Shown in pieces: positions 22,069 through 33,966 of a stretch of DNA of 64,000 nt (position 1 is the first letter of the stretch; each line of letters starts with the position of its first letter). Source of the DNA: Onthophagus taurus. Its lineage: Eukaryota > Arthropoda > Insecta > Coleoptera > Scarabaeidae. The stretch spans positions 1,433,501 through 1,497,500 of the forward strand of contig NC_091971.1 of the NCBI RefSeq assembly GCF_036711975.1, in the 5' to 3' direction. Under the pieces are notes generated by a model. That model was given only the letters and a program-made list of their open reading frames with translations. It did not search any database and was not told the origin of the DNA. Made by a program: the position numbers and the translations under genes.

Positions 22069-25000
22069 ATGGGACTGAGTGATTGGCGGCCGTTTATCTA
22101 TGGGGGTCTAGCTTCTTGTGTAGCAGAGTTCGGTAAATAATTAATTTATCCAGTATTCAATTCATTTCGAGATTATGTGATTTTTAGGTACATTCCCGAT
22201 TGATACATCTAAGACTAGGTTACAAATTCAGGGACAGAAAGTTGATATTAAACATGCCAAGCTTAAATACAGGGGGATGCTTGATTGTCTTTTGAAAATT
22301 ATTAAGTACGAAGGACTTCCTGCTCTTTACGCCGGGTAAGTTAATAAGAAATTTATTAAATGAAATTGTTAATGTAATGAATAACAACCAGGTAATTTAG
22401 AGATTAGATAACTTTTTTCTGTTTAAAAACTACTATAACAATATTTGTTTTCACAGTAAGGGTTTTTAGATTAAAATATTTTCATCATTTACATGATAAT
22501 CACTAATTAGTAAGCTGATATCTATAAATTCCCCATTTTTCAATATAATGTTCTACTTAAAAGTTATTGCAATTATTATTGTAAATATATTATATGCATG
22601 AAACTTAAATATGCATATGCAAGTTTAAGATTGATTTCATCATACAATTTAGTTTCTATTTTAAGAGATTAAATCTCAACTCATCTTTAAAATAACTATT
22701 TTAAATCCTATGAATGCATAACCTGAAATCATCCACCATGAATTCTGCACTGCTTAGTTGTGTAATTTATAATAATATTAACTTATTGAGTTCTTCCAAA
22801 AAGTATTATATACTAAATTTGAACTAGCTAATCTTGAACTCCATCAACAATCAAAAGGATCAATGACCTGCAAAGAATATTGGATATATACTGCTAGCAA
22901 GCAATATATTATATTAACTTTTGCGAATATATTAATCTTTCAATAGTGTAACTATTTCATTCCATTTAAAGGAAGAACATCTGTTTATTCCAGATTTTCA
23001 TTCTTGCTTATATCCATATTGAGTACATGCTAAAAATTCACCACAAATCCATCATACAGCTTCAAACCAAGCGCTGATATGCTTTTATTAACTTCCACAA
23101 GACATTTTACTTCTATCAGGGCTAAACTAAAATTAAAGAGACTGCATTTAGGTATCGAACAGTGTTAACTAGAAAATATAGTACTGGATAAAATTGTTTA
23201 GAAATTACAACACGAAGAATAAATGTACGATATCAATTAATTTATTTTCCAAGTTGACATAACCTTAAAAAATATTTTGACATTTAAGGTCAAAACTGAC
23301 AAACAGCTGTCTCGCTTTATTGATCAAAATATATCTATTCGAATTTATAAAGCACATTTAAAATACTTTCTATTTTAAAGTTTACAATTTACGTATGTAT
23401 TTTGTGATTACATAATCAAATATACTGAAGAAGTAGAAATTAATTACAGGGAATTATTAAATTTGAAATTCATAGGATAAACGTCAAATTGACAGCTAAA
23501 TATGAAAAGTGATACTTCGAAGTTAATCATGAATTAATAAAAAGTTTTTTTACAAGTTAGCTTAATGTTTACCAAGATCAATAACCTGCAACACGAAGAA
23601 TAAATGTACGATATTAATTAATTAATTTTCCAAGTTGACATAACCTTAAAAAATATTTTGACATTTAACGTCAAAACTGACAAACAGCTGTCTCGCGTTA
23701 TTGATCAAAATATATCTATTCGAATTTATAAAGCACATTTAAAATACTTTCCATTTTAAAACAATTTACGAATGTATTTTGTGATTACATAATCAAATAT
23801 ACTAAAGTTGTAGAAATTAACTACAGGGAATTATTAAATTTCAAATTCATAGGATAAACGTCAAATTGACAGCTAAATATGAAAAGTGATACTTTAAAGT
23901 TAATCATGAATTAATAAAAAGTTTTTTTACAAGTTAGCTTAATGTTTACCAAGATCAATAAGCTGCAACACGAAGAATAAATGTACGATATTAATTAATT
24001 TATTTTCCAAGTTGACATAACCTTAAAAAATATTTTGACATTTAACGTCAAAACTGATAAACAGCTATCTCGCGTTATTAATATTTTCATCAAAGTATTT
24101 TATAGATTTAAAATACTTTCCATTTTAAATCTAACAATTAACGAATGTATTTTATGATTACATAATCAAATATACTAAAGTTGTAGAAATTAACTACAGG
24201 GAATTATTAAATTTCAAATTCATAGGATAAACGTCAAATTGACAGCTAAATATGAAAAGTGATACTTTAAAGTTAATCATGAATTAATAAAAAGTTTTTT
24301 ACAAGTTAGCTTAATGTTTACCAAGGACAGTAGAATCTAACAGGACTGCTACATCCATTGTATTTTTGTAGTCCACTACGGGTTGGTTGCCCGCACTCTA
24401 CGTCACACTATTTGCCACGCCTGGTAACTGTCTGTGTTTTTAGAGGTTATATGATAGACATTAATATGTCTAAAAACATAAAACTTCAAAAATAATATGA
24501 ATAAGTCTAGGATATAACCTCTAAAAACACAGCAAACGCATAGACCATAACAACAGCTGGGCGTGGAAAATGGTGTGACGTAGTTTGCGGGCAGGTTGTC
24601 ACAACAATGGATGTAGCAGTCCTGTTAGATTCTACTGTCCTTGAATGTTTACCAAGATCAATAACCTACAACACGAAGAATAAATGTACGATATTAATTA
24701 ATTTATTTTCCAAGTTGACATAACCTTAAAAAATATTTTGACATTTAACGTCAAAACTGACAAACAGCTATCTCGCCTTATTAATATTTTCATCAAAGTA
24801 TTTTATAGATTTCAAATACTTTCCATTTTAAATTTAACTATTAACGAATGTATTTTGTGATTACATAATCAAATATACTAAAGTTGTAGAAATTAATTAC
24901 AGGGAATTATTAAATTTGAAATTCATAGGATAAACGTCAAATTGACAGCAAAATATGAAAAGTAATACTTTAAAGTTAATCATGAATTAATAAAAAGAAA

Positions 25001-26460
25001 ATAGTTTTTTAAATGTTGCTTAATATTTTCCATTAATTGTTTAGATTCCGACCCAATGAAATCATTGATAATCGCTACAAATTATCATTATTGATTTCAA
25101 AAATTGTTTTGCTTGTTAAATGAACGTTTTAAATTTAAACCCAACAATCGCCTGATTTTATTAAATACGATTACAACAATCTTAATAGTTTTTCAATATT
25201 ATTACAGTTAGCAACTGATAACGTCATTTAAACATTTCTTAAGCAACAATCAAAACAAGTTTATACGTATGTGGTAGATTTCCGTTCTTTTTATTATCGT
25301 AATGCGATCCCTAAAAGAATCAATAAAAACAGCACTCATCTTTGTAAAATTAAATTTTATCCGCCTTTGTTGTTATTGTAATCTTTACGTTTTGTTTTGG
25401 TACTTTATGTATCAAATGACTTGCAATAAATTAATCTAAAGAATCATGTCTAGTCATCCTAATCAGTTTTTTATTTCAAGAACAAAGAGATTAGTTTTGG
25501 AAATAATTATTTAAATTTTTTTTTTAGAATTTGGCCTGCAGTATTAAGACAATCAACATATGGCACTATAAAATTCGGTACTTATTATTGTTTAAAAGAC
25601 TTTTTCGTTAAACATTACGGACGCGAATCCGTCCAATTAAATGTATTATGTGCTGTGATTGCTGGTTCGTTTTCGAGTGCCATCGCAAATCCAACTGATG
25701 TCCTTAAGGTTCGGATGCAAGTCGAAGGCACAACAGGAAACATTTCGTTATTTGCATGTTTTAAAAACGTTTACTATCAAGAAGGAATCTCCGGATTGTG
25801 GCGTGTAAGTCTTTAAAAAAATTCATAAAAAAGTTATCTTAATGAGTAAAGTGATACAATACTTTTGAACTTTGATTTGAAGGAATCGCCTTTCACAATG
25901 CGTTTAATAAACGATGTTACTCAATCTTTGTTTGATAATAATTTTTTAATGTTTCGTTTTAGGGTGTTAGTCCAACAGCACAAAGAGCTGCTCTTATTGC
26001 AGCTGTTGAACTTCCGGTTTACGATTTTTGCAAAAGTCATCTTATGATATACTTAGGAAATAACATATCAAATCATTTTATGTAATATTAACACAAAAAA
26101 ATTGATTAACTTTTAATAATTTAATTTAATTTTAGTTCTAGCTTTACAGCTGGATTTGCAAGTGCGCTAGCATCGACCCCAATCGATGTAGTAAGGGTGA
26201 GTCCCCAAAAAAAAATTTATTAGCAAATTAATTAACATTATTTCTTTTAGACGAGACTGATGAACCAAAGAAAATTAAAATACTGTGAGCAAAGGATACC
26301 GGCACATTTATATGCTGGAACTTTAGATTGTTTTGTTCAAACATTCAAAAACGAAGGAATTTGGGCGTTTTATAAAGGTTTTGTGCCCACATTATTTCGT
26401 ATGGGACCCTGGAATATAATTTTCTTTGTTACTTATGAACAACTAAAAAGGATTTATTAA
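22069..26460 (+). CDS. Mitochondrial carrier, Bmcp/SLC25A14-SLC25A30 type
   Basis: Six exons: 22069-22132, 22188-22335, 25528-25804, 25963-26081, 26136-26196, 26251-26460. The joins keep phase and give 292 residues, close to the roughly 290 of human SLC25A30. Three mitochondrial-carrier repeats carry the signature P-x-D/E-x-x-[22 protein letters not shown] and PIDVVRTRLM. The order and wording ([51 protein letters not shown]) match the brain/kidney mitochondrial carrier subgroup of the uncoupling-protein-like family in the inner membrane. The exact substrate is unsettled for this subgroup. Intron 2 (3.2 kb) holds tandem repeats and a miniature transposon. The polyadenylation signal is close to that of the convergent neighbour EMC5. 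Confidence 0.95.
23208..25010. repeat. Tandem repeat of about 380 bp in Bmcp intron 2
   Basis: Four units begin CAACACGAAGAATAAATG at 23208, 23589, 23966 and 24669. The first two steps are 381 and 377 bases. The third is 703 because a transposon sits inside. Units 3 and 4 share a shortened middle segment. Confidence 0.92.
24322..24643. mobile_element. Fold-back miniature element with 9-bp target duplication
   Basis: A 322-bp insertion in repeat unit 3 with perfect 40-base terminal inverted repeats beginning CAAGGACAGTAGAATCTAAC. Imperfect pairing continues inwards to GTTTTTAGAGGTTATAT, so almost the whole element folds back. The flanking direct repeat AATGTTTAC (24313-24321 and 24644-24652) is a 9-bp target-site duplication, a length typical of Mutator-like elements. 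It has no coding capacity. Confidence 0.88.
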
Positions 26461-26594
26461 ATTAATTGTTTCTAATTAAATTTTTGCACAGCATGTGGCT
26501 TTCCTGTTAATAATAGTACAATTGAAACGGTGTATTATCACTTTAATCTATTTATTTATTTATAAATTTAACTGTTTATTCTTAAACAAACAAA

Positions 26595-26600
26595 AATAAA
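26595..26600 (+). terminator. Polyadenylation signal of the Bmcp gene
   Basis: AATAAA, 135 bases after the stop codon, inside the 213-base convergent gap to EMC5. The reverse signal for EMC5 (TTTATT on the plus strand, 26575-26580) lies just left of it, so the two 3' UTRs probably overlap. Confidence 0.55.
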
Positions 26601-26673
26601 AGCATACAAACCTAAAAATGATTATTATTTACTTTATAAATTAAATTTACAACAAAACTAATAATTATGTAAA

Positions 26674-27134
26674 TTAATCTGCTTCATCCAGACTAGATTT
26701 TGAAGTGATCGGCCGATAATAAGGGGATAAAGATTTCCCCCTATGATTAAACACGTAAAATGATGCAACATTTCTAAAAGTCTCCCAGCTTTTATTTTCC
26801 AACTCCGCAGCCGCTTTTATTTCCTTAAAATCACCAGCGATGTGTAAAACACCATACATGATCGTTAATAAACTAACCAAAGCTTGGATTGTTATCTAAT
26901 CATAAAAGAAACGTTTATTTCATTAATTAATAATCATTTTTACTTACATCATAAGGTAAACCATCGAAAGTTAATTCATTTAAACGCAAATAAGATCGAT
27001 CTGAAATTTTTTGAGGTTAGGATTTTGATTAAAATATATATTGATTACTTACGTTGGGCGGCTGAATAAGCTGCGTGAAAAAGGGATAAAAATCCTAAGG
27101 TCAATATTAATCTGTGAAATCCTGTCGCTGGCAT
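26674..27134 (-). CDS. EMC5: ER membrane complex subunit 5 (membrane magnesium transporter)
   Basis: Three exons, 27134-27053, 27000-26948 and 26895-26674, give 118 residues, slightly shorter than the 131 of human MMGT1. The sequence MPATGFHRLILTLGFLSLFH is the first membrane helix, followed by AAYSAAQHRSYLRLNELTF, the short middle exon and LPYDITIQALVSLLTIMYG (second helix), then a cytosolic tail with SFYVFNHRGKSL. These are diagnostic for EMC5/MMGT1, a subunit of the EMC insertase of the endoplasmic reticulum, also described as a magnesium transporter. It is divergent to Tango11 across a 557-base shared upstream region. Confidence 0.95.
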
Positions 27135-27691
27135 TTTAAAATCCGGATTTAATCGTTTTATTTTAATTAATTCAAGTGGATTTTGACGTTTGTTTAAGTC
27201 ACGCTTATTGACGTTAACAAGTTAACCTAACTATGTCAAACATGTCAAATGATCTAAATTTCATGTAAAATAAATTGTGAAGTTTTGTAAAAATGATTTA
27301 AAGATATCGATTTAAATTTATGTTGATTATATAATCGTGGTAAATAAATATTTTTAGTGTTTTAAGTATAAATTTACCTAATGACCCATTTTCTATTTCG
27401 GTTGGTAATCAGTAGCTATCAACGTGAAAAACAAAAAGTCACAAAATGTCAGTTTCTTAATAAACGAAAAGCCGTCGAAATTGTACTACTTTTACCGTAT
27501 CGCTAAAGATTTACAAAAAGAAAACAAAACTTTCCTTTCGTCTCTTCATTGTACTCAGGTATGAAAAGAATTTAGCGGTTTTTTTAACTTTATTTTTTGT
27601 CTCACATTCCGGAAGATTTTAAGGTTAGTTAACTGTCATTGTTATTTTCAGCCGTCAGTTTTAATTGTAAAAGAAACGTACGTAGCTTGAA
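27135..27691. promoter_or_regulatory. Bidirectional promoter region of EMC5 and Tango11
   Basis: 557 bases between two divergent start codons. A possible noncoding first exon of Tango11 ends near 27558 at CTCAG before GTATGA, with an acceptor CAG near 27650. No TATA box is evident. Confidence 0.5.
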
Positions 27692-28600
27692 ATGTCCGCA
27701 AATACATCTCCTTTACATTACAACGACTTAGAAGAAGCATACATAACAGATGCTAACTTTAAAGTAGACATAAGTCAGAAAATGAAAGTGCCCCATAAAA
27801 TCAGTTTTAATTCGGAAACTCCTTTGAACGGAGGCAATCATGCAGCTTGGCAAGAAAATATTAATATGCAAGTACCTGAAAGGATATTAGTTGTTGGAAG
27901 TGATCAACATTTAGGTAAACTTTCTTATTAAAAAAATGGTGTGCTTTGAATGAATGATGTAAAAAAAATCAAAAAATTTCATAAATGTCAAAAATTGGTG
28001 ATATGGATCATTATTTTTTTGGTGTTATGCTACAACAGACTTATTTTCATACAAAAATTGTTGAAAATATAAATTATTTAAAGAGATTAACTAGTATAAT
28101 CTCCACAGTTATGTAATTAATAAATAGATGGCAATATTATTTTTTTTTTAGGTACAAAAGCACCTCCACGTGAAATAGTCTTTGATAATTCCCTTTTACA
28201 ACAAAACGATCCTTACCCAAGCGATCCAAGAGTTGGAACACCCCCAAGAACATTAACTTTGGATAAATACCCATTCCCAGGAGTTGAAGAATTTGAGGAA
28301 CCCATGAAAGATCAACTCCCCGTTGTTAAACCCAAACCAAAGATGTATCAAGACAATTTATTGAACGATTCTAGAATAATCGGTCGAGAAATAACCCCTC
28401 CAATTGGCGCAGGGGGAGATGGATTAACAACAGCCGAAGAAGTAATTCATTTGAGAAAACAAATGGCTAAATTAAACAGGAGGGTGATGGCCTTGGAGTT
28501 GGAAAATTTAGGTCGTTTGCAAAAAGAGAAGATTTTATATGGATTAGGCATTGCTTATTTCTTATTAAAAACCATAATTTGGTTGAATCGTAGTAATTAA
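27692..28600 (+). CDS. Tango11: Mitochondrial fission factor homologue (Tango11/Mff)
   Basis: Two coding exons, 27692-27914 and 28152-28600 (phase 1), give 223 residues. The N-terminal part has the Mff-type blocks ISQKMKVPHKI and NMQVPERILVVG. The middle is disordered and proline-rich (SDPRVGTPPRTLTL). A coiled coil follows (EEVIHLRKQMAKLNRRVMAL), and the C terminus is a single hydrophobic helix (ILYGLGIAYFLLKTIIW) with a short basic tail, the layout of a tail-anchored outer-membrane protein. Mff recruits the dynamin-like GTPase Drp1 to mitochondria and peroxisomes for fission. AATAAA lies at 28740. Confidence 0.93.
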
Positions 28601-28739
28601 AGCGAACATTTTGAGGATTTATTTATTTTAAAAATCTTCAACAAAAAAAAAATGTTTAAGAAATAGTGAATTTTAAAAGTTAAGATAGACAAGTTCAAGA
28701 TAAACCTTGAATCGGGATGGAGAAATGATTTTTAAAATG

Positions 28740-28745
28740 AATAAA
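28740..28745 (+). terminator. Polyadenylation signal of Tango11
   Basis: AATAAA 140 bases after the stop. The convergent Dtwd2 signal (TTTATT on plus, 28923-28928) lies 29 bases after its own stop. Confidence 0.5.
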
Positions 28746-28956
28746 ATTTTAATTTAGACCGATTATTATTGTACTATGTGTAATATATGATCATTCTGTA
28801 CTGTTTTAAGATAATTAATGATCAATTTAATTTCTTTATTTTCTTTAATTTACTTGTTAATAGGGTTTGTCAAATTACGAATACTTGAATTAAAAAGAAA
28901 AATGTATGTTGATTCATGTTGTTTTATTAAAAAAAATCGTTTTTAGTTGAGATATA

Positions 28957-29782
28957 TTAATCTGATTTTTTTAAATTAATTTGATCAACGGATTTTAACA
29001 TTTTATTTAATCTTTTTCCAATTAATTTTGGGTATAAATTATTTTTAATCCTATACTCTTTACTTTGATGAGATACAGCTCCATTTTCTAATTGAAACTC
29101 GCAAAGTAACTTTAACGGTCTCACAAGAACACCTCTATAACTTTCATCATCTTCCAAATAAGTTAAAGCTTTAGCTACAGTTTCCAAAGTGCTTAAACAA
29201 CCATCTGTGGGTTGTGTTCGAATTGTATAATCACTTACAGTGTTAGAAATTAATTTAATCTGTTTCAAGGTGTGTAATTTTGGATTACTCGCATAAATAG
29301 CTTTAGCCTGTGGCCAAGTTCCATCAATAACTATAATATTAAATGGGTTTAAAACGTTTTCCTTTAAATTTATTTTAGTTATATCAATAGCTTGGGGGCT
29401 GGGATATAAAAGAAGTGTGTTTGCATGTTCTAATATATTCTTTAAATCTTCATTCGTTGTAGGGAAACGCTTCCCTTTAAAAATTAGGCACTTTTCTTTT
29501 GCTAAACCTAATTTGAGCATTGGAGCCGTTCTAAGGCAACGTTTTTCTTCTGCGGGGTGTTGTAGGATGATCACTCTTGAATTGGGGTTTAACGGGGGAT
29601 CTGGGAGGGCTGAACACCAACATACTCTTGTGGGTCTTCTAAAAAATTAGATTAAAAATGAGAGTTAATTTTTTATATGATAAAACGTACTCGCATTTTT
29701 CGCATAGATCTCGCATTTCTGGTGGTTCAGCTGGTAAACAACCGAGTTCATTAAAAAAATCGTTTTCTAATTCTAAATCCAT
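28957..29782 (-). CDS. Dtwd2: DTW-domain tRNA-uridine aminocarboxypropyltransferase
   Basis: Two exons, 29782-29691 and 29638-28957 (phase 2), give 257 residues. An N-terminal zinc-binding part has CEKC followed by CWCSAL, then the DTW core: [35 protein letters not shown] (the D-T-W motif), and a C-terminal stretch with [11 protein letters not shown]. This layout matches DTWD2/TapT enzymes, which transfer the aminocarboxypropyl group of S-adenosylmethionine to a tRNA uridine (acp3U). The length is close to the family norm. It is head-to-head with the PTB gene at 30245. The choice of DTWD2 over DTWD1 rests on the wording around the zinc site and is fairly secure. Confidence 0.92.
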
Positions 29783-30244
29783 TTCATAAGCACGGTTTTA
29801 TTCTTAATTAATATTAATAAAAACATAACCTCAATTCGAAATGTAATTGTCAAATTGACAGATTTTTTTGGGGTTTTTTTATAAAAAGAAATTTATTTTT
29901 AGTTAATGTGTTTAATAAATGTAATGTATTAAACTTTATGTAAATAAGAAATTTTTTTTAATTTAATAAAGCAAAATATTTATTTGCTTTTAAAGTTACA
30001 ACAGGTTTCTATTTTTTATTGTAGATTATTTCTATTGATAATAGATGGAGACTCATTTTTTAATCAATAGTAAATTAAAGTAAATATATATGTACTTGAT
30101 GATATATATTTACTTATAGACTGATAAGCTTATCAATTGGTTTATCAATCGTTGCGCTACGCCTACGTTCAACGCGCATATCAGCTTTAGTTTTTTTTAT
30201 TATATTATACCATATAATGTGTTAGTGTGTTCTTCTCCTAACAG
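29783..30244. promoter_or_regulatory. Shared upstream region of Dtwd2 and the PTB gene
   Basis: 462 bases, very AT-rich, between divergent start codons. An ATATATTTACTT tract near 30080-30115 is imperfectly symmetric. No defined promoter element was recognised. Confidence 0.4.
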
Positions 30245-31177
30245 ATGGAATCTGACAAGCTTTCCATTAAACCGGTATTCTTAAAATACAGGTAAAATTC
30301 ACTATTTAATTAATTACCACTAACATCTATTCGGCAATACCACATAGATACATCGATTTATTAATGATGTCATTTCTTGTGTTTAGGTGGCCTCCAAAGA
30401 AAAATATTACAAACACCACTAAAAATATACCAGATAGTATACCACAGAGATACAAAAAAGAAGAAATTATTATAAACGATATTTATCAAGGACTAGATAA
30501 CAATCAATATGATCCGTAACTTAATAATAAAAAATTATTTCTCTGAATACTCTATTTGATTAAAATTTTAGTTCCTTAACATGTTGCGATAGTTCGAGTG
30601 AGCCACTTGATGTGGTTACAACGAACAATGATGCAAGGAAATCGTTTATCATACTCGACGAAATTGAAACATACAAAACAATCGTAAATAATATTCTAAA
30701 TGATCAGGGGGCCGCTACGAAGCTGCGTTATTTGTATAAAACCGACACCGAAAGATTAACGGGGCCCGAAGCCGTTAAGAAAGCGATGAATAGATTCATG
30801 GAATTGAAAGTATCCCCTATTTATGACGTAGAGTTTTTTGTTAATAATTCGGGAATTACTTTAACGAATAATTCGCGTAGAAATTTTTTTAGACGACATT
30901 ATCCCAAAAAATCAGTTTCTTACTGCGGATTGGTACGAGAATATCAGAGTGTAGATGTTAGTCCTAAGTAAGAATAATGATTTAAGTTAAAACTAAATAA
31001 CTTGGTGATTAATTTAAAATTTGATGTGTTTTTAGGGGAATATTTGCTTTAATAACAAGAAAAATTTCAGGAAAATCTAACGAATGCCATTTAATTCGTC
31101 AAGCAGATGTTAATGAAAGTGTGATTAATATTGTTAAGTTTATCAATATTGGGTATGAGCTTGAGAATATTGACTAA
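30245..31177 (+). CDS. Small protein with a tensin-type PTB domain
   Basis: Four exons, 30245-30291, 30387-30515, 30572-30967 and 31036-31177, join in phase to give 237 residues. The first 60-80 residues are polar and basic (WPPKKNITNTTKNIP). From about residue 95 to the end the sequence follows a tensin C-terminal PTB domain: TERLTGPEAVKKAM, then GITLTNNSRRNFFRRHYPK, a CGLV strand, GIFALITRK and ECHLIRQADV. Tensin PTB domains bind NPxY tails of integrins and phosphoinositides at adhesions. The SH2 and phosphatase-like parts of tensin are absent, so this is either a stand-alone PTB adaptor or a divergent relative. No orthologue name is known to me. Confidence 0.82.
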
Positions 31178-31217
31178 TATTAATTTATTTTTTATTTATA
31201 TTTTAATACTAACATGT

Positions 31218-33241
31218 GGATAGCGCTTATCAAAATGGAACCAAGCGCCAAATTTAAGTTTTGAGATAATTGCTAATAAAGATTTAGTAATATGGAAAAA
31301 AATTTGCAGTTTGAATCTAGTGGTGGTTTCAATAAACTTATTCTTATTTTCATTCTATTCTGATAAAAATGAAACCAAAAGAATGCTCTTTATGTCGGCA
31401 AGTTTTTTGTCAAAAATTTTTTTCCCTTCAAGATACAAAACACTCAAGTTTGCCCAGGGATCACTCGTGGAAGGCCATCCTCGTGCCCTCTTAGTGATAT
31501 CAATTTCGCGATAATTATCACCTTGATGGGAATCCTTCAGAAAGATTTTATATGGTTGGGATTTTTCAAAAGTAACTTCAACAGCCTTTTCGCCTGTTGA
31601 AGTTACTTTCCTGTTGGTAATGAATTTTTCGATATCCTGTACACTTACAAAATGATGTGTCTCTATTTTGGAATTTTAAAGCTCTTTTTATATTTCCAAA
31701 GATATTTGAAATAAAGTGTCCTCAATGATGGATGAGAGCTTAGAACTGCCTTTAAAAGCAAAATAATTTTTATGTTCCGGTTTTGTCCTCTACAGGAGTT
31801 AGACCAAAGTATTAGTTCTTCAGTGCCAAGAGGTAAGTGCTCGTCAATGTGTCTTTTTATACATGATCCAACTTCCTGCTCTCCTCTTTCCGCTATTCCT
31901 TCTTTCCAAACGTAATAGTATGAGGTTTTTGAAGAACCTGAATGGATGCCTTGATTATATATAGAAAGTTTTCTTTTGTAGTAAATAATATTGGTTGGGA
32001 GCTTTGGCAAACTTAAAACCTTCTCCATGTCATAAGTTAATACTTCCAATTTGTTTAATTCAATAGCACCTTTGAGGTCAGCGGCCATAGCATTACGAGC
32101 CTTAGATTGTAGCTCTAGATGTCGTTTGTGCTTATCTGTTAATTCATTTTTCGTATTTAAATCTACGTTATTGTTAATTTTAATATTCAGTGTATCGCAA
32201 ATATTACAGCTGTCTTTAATGGGTGGCTTTCTTCTTAAATTAAACTGTTCATAAAATATCTTCTGACTATGAAGTCAAGCGAAGTTTAGGATTTCCCTCA
32301 TCTAAACAAAGTTTGATCTCTTTATCCAATGTTAAATCAGTGGCCAAGAATGTTGAACTGGTTTCAGTACGCGCATAATGCGAAATGTATGTAACTTCTT
32401 AATTTGACAAATCACTCTATTAATCGTTTCTTCTGGAATTTTATTCTTCTCTTCGCATTTCTTTCCGCGTTCATCGTTTAAATTATCGATTCTTAGTTTC
32501 TTTAATGCTGTTTTGATATTCACGACTAAAATTTCTCTTGCTACTGTCTTCATTACGTTTCCTTTTTAATCTTTTTTCGTTAACAGTGGCGGCAATAAAA
32601 CCAGTTTGCACATCATAAAGCTGAAGGACTTAAAAATGGTAGCTTTTGCCGATAGTTTTGTATTGCATTTCATGGGGCAATGGCAGTTGAAAACAATAAA
32701 TTTTCTAGGCTCTTTAAGAATCCTTTTAACAGTGTAGTGTCTTTTATTTGAATTTTTTAATTCATTCCTGCTTTTAAATGTTTGACCAGGAAACTTATTT
32801 TTGCGCCCCTTTTCTGCTCTACCGTTCCTATTTTTCTGTTCATGCATCAGTTCTCTATTTCTAGTAGTTAAATCACATTCATCACTTGTGCTTGGGTTGA
32901 ATTTATTTCCAGATTCTTCGAAATCTAAACCGCTTTCTGGACGTTTTGGATGTCCTTACTTTTTCCTACATTTATATCCCTATCACTAATTTCTTCTTCC
33001 AAATCGTTAATTTCCTGGTTAATCAAAATAAAATGTAGTTTTACTGTTTTTAAAAACAAAACCTCATTATATGACCAGTCTTTTTGTGTGCCATTTTAAG
33101 TGCCAGTCGGTTTGGCATTTAAAATTAAGTTAGCCCTTGGATCTTTTGAGAGTATCGCAAGAGCATAATTTCTAGTCGCTTGGTACCTTTAACTCAAAAT
33201 TCAGAAAATGGCGCTTGGTTCCACTTTGATAAGCGCTATCC
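31218..33241 (-). mobile_element. DNA transposon with 4-bp target duplication, degraded transposase-like ORFs
   Basis: The ends are inverted repeats of about 32 bases (GGATAGCGCTTATCAAAATG at left, its near-complement ending GATAAGCGCTATCC at right), flanked by ATGT on both sides (31214-31217 and 33242-33245). Minus-strand frames inside are pieces of one broken protein: RKFIVFNCHCPMKC near 32700, VKIKTALKKL-like text near 32500 and YYVWKEGIAERG with LILWSNSCRGQNRN at 31800-31920. The latter segments recur in a widespread group of uncharacterised insect proteins. The superfamily is not assigned with confidence. Several stops make it inactive. Confidence 0.85.
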
Positions 33242-33478
33242 ATGTACTAGTCAAAAAAATAAAAAATTATAATAAAAGGATAATTTATCAATTTTTTCTA
33301 ATGCTAAATCAAAAGCGTTATCTGGAGGAATGAAAAGAAAACTATGTGTTGGAATTGCATTATGTAGTAACTCAAAGGTGTGTATGTTCGATTAACCAAC
33401 GAGTAGTATGGATCCAGCTGACGGAAGATCAGCGTGGAAAATTTATCTTATTTATCCTGTCTTAACATTATCAGACTT
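33242..33478. other. Spacer between transposon and tandem repeat
   Basis: AT-rich; nothing recognised apart from the start of the repeat family near 33470. Confidence 0.4.
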
Positions 33479-33966
33479 CCTTCACGCTTTAATTAGGGCT
33501 TCTTCACGCTTTAATTGGCGTTTCAAACGAAAGCTACCTGTCTTAACATTCCTTCACGCTATAATTGGGGTACAAAAGAAAACCGACATGCCTTCACGCT
33601 ATAATTAGGGATTCAAAACAAAACTGACCTATCCTAACATTCCTTCACGCTTTAACTGGGGTTTCTTCACGCTTTAATTGGCGTTTCAAACGAAAGCTAC
33701 CTGTCTTAACATTCCTTCACGCTATAATTGGGGTACAAAAGATAACTGACATTCCTTCACGCTATAATTAGGGATTCAAAACAAAACTGACCTATCCTAA
33801 CATTCCTTCACGCTTTAACTAGGGTTTCTTCACGCTTTAATTGGAGTTTCAAACGAAAGCTACCTGTCTTAACATTCCTTCACGCTATAATTGGGGTACA
33901 AAAGAAAACCGACATTCCTTCACGCTATAATTAGGGATTCAAAACAAAACTGACCTATCCTAACAT
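33479..33966. repeat. 163-bp higher-order tandem repeat
   Basis: Three copies start at 33479, 33642 and 33805. Each holds four sub-repeats that begin CCTTCACGCT or TCTTCACGCT followed by TTTAA or ATAAT, separated by GTTTCAAACGAAAGCTACC or related spacers. Sub-repeats at the same position in different copies are more alike than neighbours within a copy. Confidence 0.93.
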
